DNA of 64,000 nt, taken from assembly GCF_016756615.1 (NCBI RefSeq), contig NZ_AP023262.1, positions 8,309,501 to 8,373,500 of the forward strand. Direction: 5' to 3'. The stretch comes from Mesorhizobium sp. L-8-3. GTDB lineage: Bacteria; Pseudomonadota; Alphaproteobacteria; Rhizobiales; Rhizobiaceae. Within the stretch, counting starts at the first letter, position 1, and every line of letters begins with the position of its first letter. Below, in pieces: positions 61,345 to 64,000 of the stretch. The notes beneath the pieces were generated by a model. It saw only the letters and a list, made by a program, of their open reading frames with translations. It made no database searches and was not told the DNA's origin. A program made the translations under genes and the position numbers.

Positions 61345-62480
61345 CCGTCCGCCCCGTGGGCCGCACGCAGCGCAGGGAAGATGGCAAGTGCGTTGTCGCG
61401 CAGGATCGCCCTTCGATCGGCATCCGAGAGATAATCGCTGTAGCCGGTGAAATAGGTCAGCGACTGGCGATAAGTGCAGTAGCGGTCGACATTCGGCGTG
61501 TCGGAGCCCCAGGCGAAACGCCCGGCTCCGAAACGGTCGACCAGCTGCCGGATGTGATTGTGGGCGCGCGGATAAGGATAGTCCTGCTTGCCGCCCCAGG
61601 CGATAGGATAGAGGATCTCGGCGGAAACGGGCGCCTGCGTGAGCAGCATGGCCAGCACGTCGGGCAGGATGAGCCTGTCCCGCTCGTCGGCATAGAGTGC
61701 CGTCGGCACGCCGTGGACCAGGACGTGATGTATCCCCGGGAAGCGCTCGACGACCCGCGCCAGATGTCTCATCTCGTCTTCGTAGGTGCCGACGGGCGAA
61801 CTCCCTGACTGGACCCAGCAGACCGGCAGGCCGCTCTCTTCAACCGCGCGCCAGAACGGATCATAGGCCTTGTCCGAGTGGAACGGCTGATAGCCACTGC
61901 GGAACATTCCCGTCGTCGTGAAGTAGACGCCGCTCATGCCCAGCCGACCGATCTGGTCGTGCAGCCGGGCGATCTCGTCATCGGTGAAGGCAAAGGCCTC
62001 CTCGACCTGGGCCAGGCCGACGAAGCGCCCGGGGTGAGCGGCCGCAGCCGCGGCAAAGTTCTCGGCGAGATTGCCGTAGATATGGTCGTTCTGCAGCACC
62101 GCTTGCGCGACGCCGCCATAATCCATGAACGCCACGAGCCTCTCGGCATCCATGGAGAGATCGTCCATCCAGGGCGGCAGGAACTGGACGTAGTAGTCCT
62201 CTCCGCGATCCGTCCATTCGAACCGTCCGAAGCGGCCTGCACGGAAGGCGGTGTCGCGGGCTCCGGCCGGCGACGGGTCGGTCGGATCCCAAAGCATACG
62301 CTCAGTCACGATCGCATCGTCGCGCCGGCGCCGGTAGGGCTGGTTGCCATGCATGTGCATGGCGCGCTGCTGATGCAGGCGATGCGTCGCCACGTCGGCG
62401 AAACCGGAAGCGCCCGCCGCCGGAGGAAAGATGTGGGCGTGGCAGTCGATGACGCCGAAATCCATGACGCCGAAGTCCAT
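61341..62480 (-). CDS. Amidohydrolase (amidohydro_2, TIM-barrel metal hydrolase)
   Basis: A 379-residue protein of the amidohydrolase superfamily. The metal-binding HxH is in VIDCHAHIFPPA. A later histidine (IHHVLVHGVPTAL) and the aspartate in RFAWGSDTPNV complete the expected site. The group includes decarboxylases, hydratases and hydrolases related to aminocarboxymuconate-semialdehyde decarboxylase, so the reaction is not fixed by sequence. The start MDFGVMDFGVID at 62480 is used; a second ATG is five codons later. It is embedded between the permease and ATPase genes, so its substrate is probably what the transporter imports. Confidence 0.87.
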
Positions 62481-62496
62481 TCTGGCACCCTTTGAT

Positions 62497-63345
62497 CTAG
62501 GAATTCGCATTGGGATCGAAGAGATCGCGCAATCCGTCGCCGAGCGCATTGAAAGCGAGCACGAGCAGGGAAATGGCGATACCGGGCGCGAGGACCAGAT
62601 GCGGCGCGATGGTGAGATACTCGCGACTGGCGCCGAGCATGGTGCCCCATTCGGGCGCCGGCGGCTGTACCCCGAGGCCGAGAAAGCCCAAGGCCGAACC
62701 GATGAGCACCGCCTGCCCCGCATTGAGGCTGAGCTCGATGACGATGACGGTCACGGCGTTCGGCAGAATGTGCCGCAGCAATACCCGCGCATGGCTCATG
62801 CCGATGGTGATGGAGGCCGCGACGAAGTCTTCCTGGGCAAGTTCTATGACGCGCCCGCGCACGAGGCGGGCGAGCGGCGGAATGAAACTGGCGGTGATGG
62901 CGATGGTGAGCCCCGTGGCACTCGCCCCGGCCACCGAAGCGATGGCAATGGCCAGCACGATGTTGGGGACCGTCAGCAGCAGGTCGATGACGGTGGTGAC
63001 GATCCGGTCGGTGAGCCCGCCGAAATAGCCGGCGATCGAGCCCAGGGCCACGCCGCCCAGGCCGGCGAAGAATACCGAAACGAGCGCGATCGAAAGCGTG
63101 TAGCGGGTGCCGGCGATCAGCCGCGAGAGTATGTCGCGGCCGACATTGTCGGTGCCGAGGAGATGCGCGGCCGAGGGCGGTTCGAGCAGCTCAAGCAAGT
63201 CCTGAACGTTAGGGTCGTAGGGCACGATCGCCGGACCGAACAGCGCCAGGAAGACGAAGCAGGGCAGCAGGAGGGCGCCCGCCATGAGGTAGACGTTGCG
63301 GTTGCGGAGCAGCCTGCGCGGATGAACGGAAACAGCCTCAGGCAT
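62497..63345 (-). CDS. Dipeptide/oligopeptide ABC transporter permease, DppC type
   Basis: A 282-residue inner-membrane permease. It has an N-terminal anchor (NVYLMAGALLLPCFVFLALFGP), then HLLGTDNVGRDILSRLIAGTRYTLSIAL, typical of DppC/OppC, and the EAA loop EDFVAASITIGMSHARVLLRHILPN. It overlaps the upstream DppB-type gene by eight bases and is followed by the amidohydrolase gene after 16 bases. Confidence 0.92.
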   Translation of the reverse strand: MPEAVSVHPRRLLRNRNVYLMAGALLLPCFVFLALFGPAIVPYDPNVQDLLELLEPPSAAHLLGTDNVGRDILSRLIAGTRYTLSIALVSVFFAGLGGVALGSIAGYFGGLTDRIVTTVIDLLLTVPNIVLAIAIASVAGASATGLTIAITASFIPPLARLVRGRVIELAQEDFVAASITIGMSHARVLLRHILPNAVTVIVIELSLNAGQAVLIGSALGFLGLGVQPPAPEWGTMLGASREYLTIAPHLVLAPGIAISLLVLAFNALGDGLRDLFDPNANS

Positions 63346-64000
63346 AGCGCAGCCTCGGGTTGACGAGACGGTAAATGACCTCGACGGCGATGTTCACGAA
63401 CAGGAAGCCGACGACGAACACCAGCGTGATCGCCTGGATGAGCGTGTAGTCGCGTACCGAGACCGCGGTCAGCATCAGGTCGCCGATGCCGGGCCAGGCG
63501 CACAGCCGTTCGACCACGACCGAGCCGCCCAGGAGATATCCGGTCTGCAGGCCGATCACGGTGACGGTCGGTATCATCACGTTGCGCAGCACATGGCGCC
63601 GCAGCACCAATGGCGGGGCCATGCCCTTAGCGCGCGCGGTGCGGACATAGTCCTTGCGCAGTTCCTCGATGACGACGCCGCGCGTCATTCGCGCGACCAG
63701 CGCGATCAGGCGGGCGGCGAGCGCCAGGGTCGGGATGACGAGCGACAGGGGCCCTTCGGCTCCGAAGCTCGGCAACAGGCCGAGGTTGACGGAAAGGAAC
63801 GCGATCAGGACCATTCCGAGCCAGAAATTCGGGATCGCCAGCAGGCCGACGACGACGAAGGAGATGGCATAGTCCGGCCAGCGGTTGCGGTTCGCGGCCG
63901 CCGCCACACCGGCCGGGATCCCCGCGACGATGGTGAGCAGAATCGCCGAAGCCGTCAGCGCCAGCGTGGCCGGCAAGCGCTCGAGGATGTGCGGCATCGG
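63338..64000 (-). CDS. Dipeptide/oligopeptide ABC transporter permease, DppB type (5' end outside window)
   Basis: The C-terminal 220 residues of a DppB/OppB permease. The visible part begins near ILERLPATLALTASAILLTIVAGIPAG, which in full-length proteins lies about 100 residues from the start. The EAA loop is KDYVRTARAKGMAPPLVLRRHVLRNVM. The frame stays open to the window edge, so the gene continues outside. The operon's binding protein is expected further upstream. Confidence 0.9.
   Translation of the reverse strand, partial: PMPHILERLPATLALTASAILLTIVAGIPAGVAAAANRNRWPDYAISFVVVGLLAIPNFWLGMVLIAFLSVNLGLLPSFGAEGPLSLVIPTLALAARLIALVARMTRGVVIEELRKDYVRTARAKGMAPPLVLRRHVLRNVMIPTVTVIGLQTGYLLGGSVVVERLCAWPGIGDLMLTAVSVRDYTLIQAITLVFVVGFLFVNIAVEVIYRLVNPRLRYA

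Overview
The window looks like chromosome from a high-GC alphaproteobacterium of the Rhizobiales, most likely a Mesorhizobium-type member of the Phyllobacteriaceae. This placement rests on gene order and repeat content, not on a database search. The supporting signs are dapE, truA, fmt, def and rmuC close together, the SRP RNA gene just upstream of dnaX-ybaB, a yej transporter operon with two binding proteins (yejA1A2BEF), a membrane-anchored CycM-type cytochrome c, a DUF1127 gene, and several GC-rich intergenic palindromes of rhizobial type.

Layout. (1) 1-13401, minus strand: a tightly coupled catabolic operon with a TPP-dependent 2-oxoacid dehydrogenase E1 (alpha and beta fused), an IclR regulator, a RidA protein, a class III aminotransferase, an amidase, a complete branched-chain-amino-acid-type ABC transporter with a Tat-exported binding protein, a second amidase and a ketopantoate-reductase-like dehydrogenase. 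A further gene begins at the window edge. (2) 13642-25883: core genes (dapE, truA, fmt, def, rmuC). Between fmt and def lies a signalling block: a response regulator, a seven-PAS hybrid histidine kinase, a DUF1127 protein and an alpha/beta-hydrolase-like protein without the nucleophilic serine. (3) 26107-29807: a 40-residue lysine-rich protein, a guanidine-II riboswitch in front of an SMR guanidine exporter, a DUF6481 protein and two luciferase-like monooxygenases. (4) 29863-41730: the dnaX-ybaB-recR group, split by about 7 kb holding a cell-wall hydrolase, an intact IS3-family element, small accessory genes, a tRNA-Gln with a broken acceptor pair, a decayed membrane-protein gene, a second IS end and a 20-copy heptamer array. 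(5) 41886-45867: HIT protein, nudC, pheA, kdsB, cycM. (6) 46018-54674: yejA1A2BEF with a vapBC toxin-antitoxin pair between yejE and yejF. (7) 54749-59314: a GhrA-like reductase, a RutB-like amidohydrolase, prfC and a second RidA protein. (8) 59393-64000, minus strand: a dipeptide-type ABC transporter operon with an embedded amidohydrolase, cut by the window edge.

How the genes work together. The first and last operons each join an importer to hydrolytic enzymes, so both look like scavenging pathways for amide- or peptide-like compounds. In the first operon the enzyme set (amidase, ketopantoate-reductase-like dehydrogenase, omega-aminotransferase, 2-oxoacid dehydrogenase) would fit breakdown of an amide of beta-alanine type, with pantothenate as one testable candidate. 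The best supported regulatory find is the two-hairpin guanidine-II riboswitch at 26376-26424. The most rearranged segment is 32741-39217, where IS activity has separated recR from ybaB.
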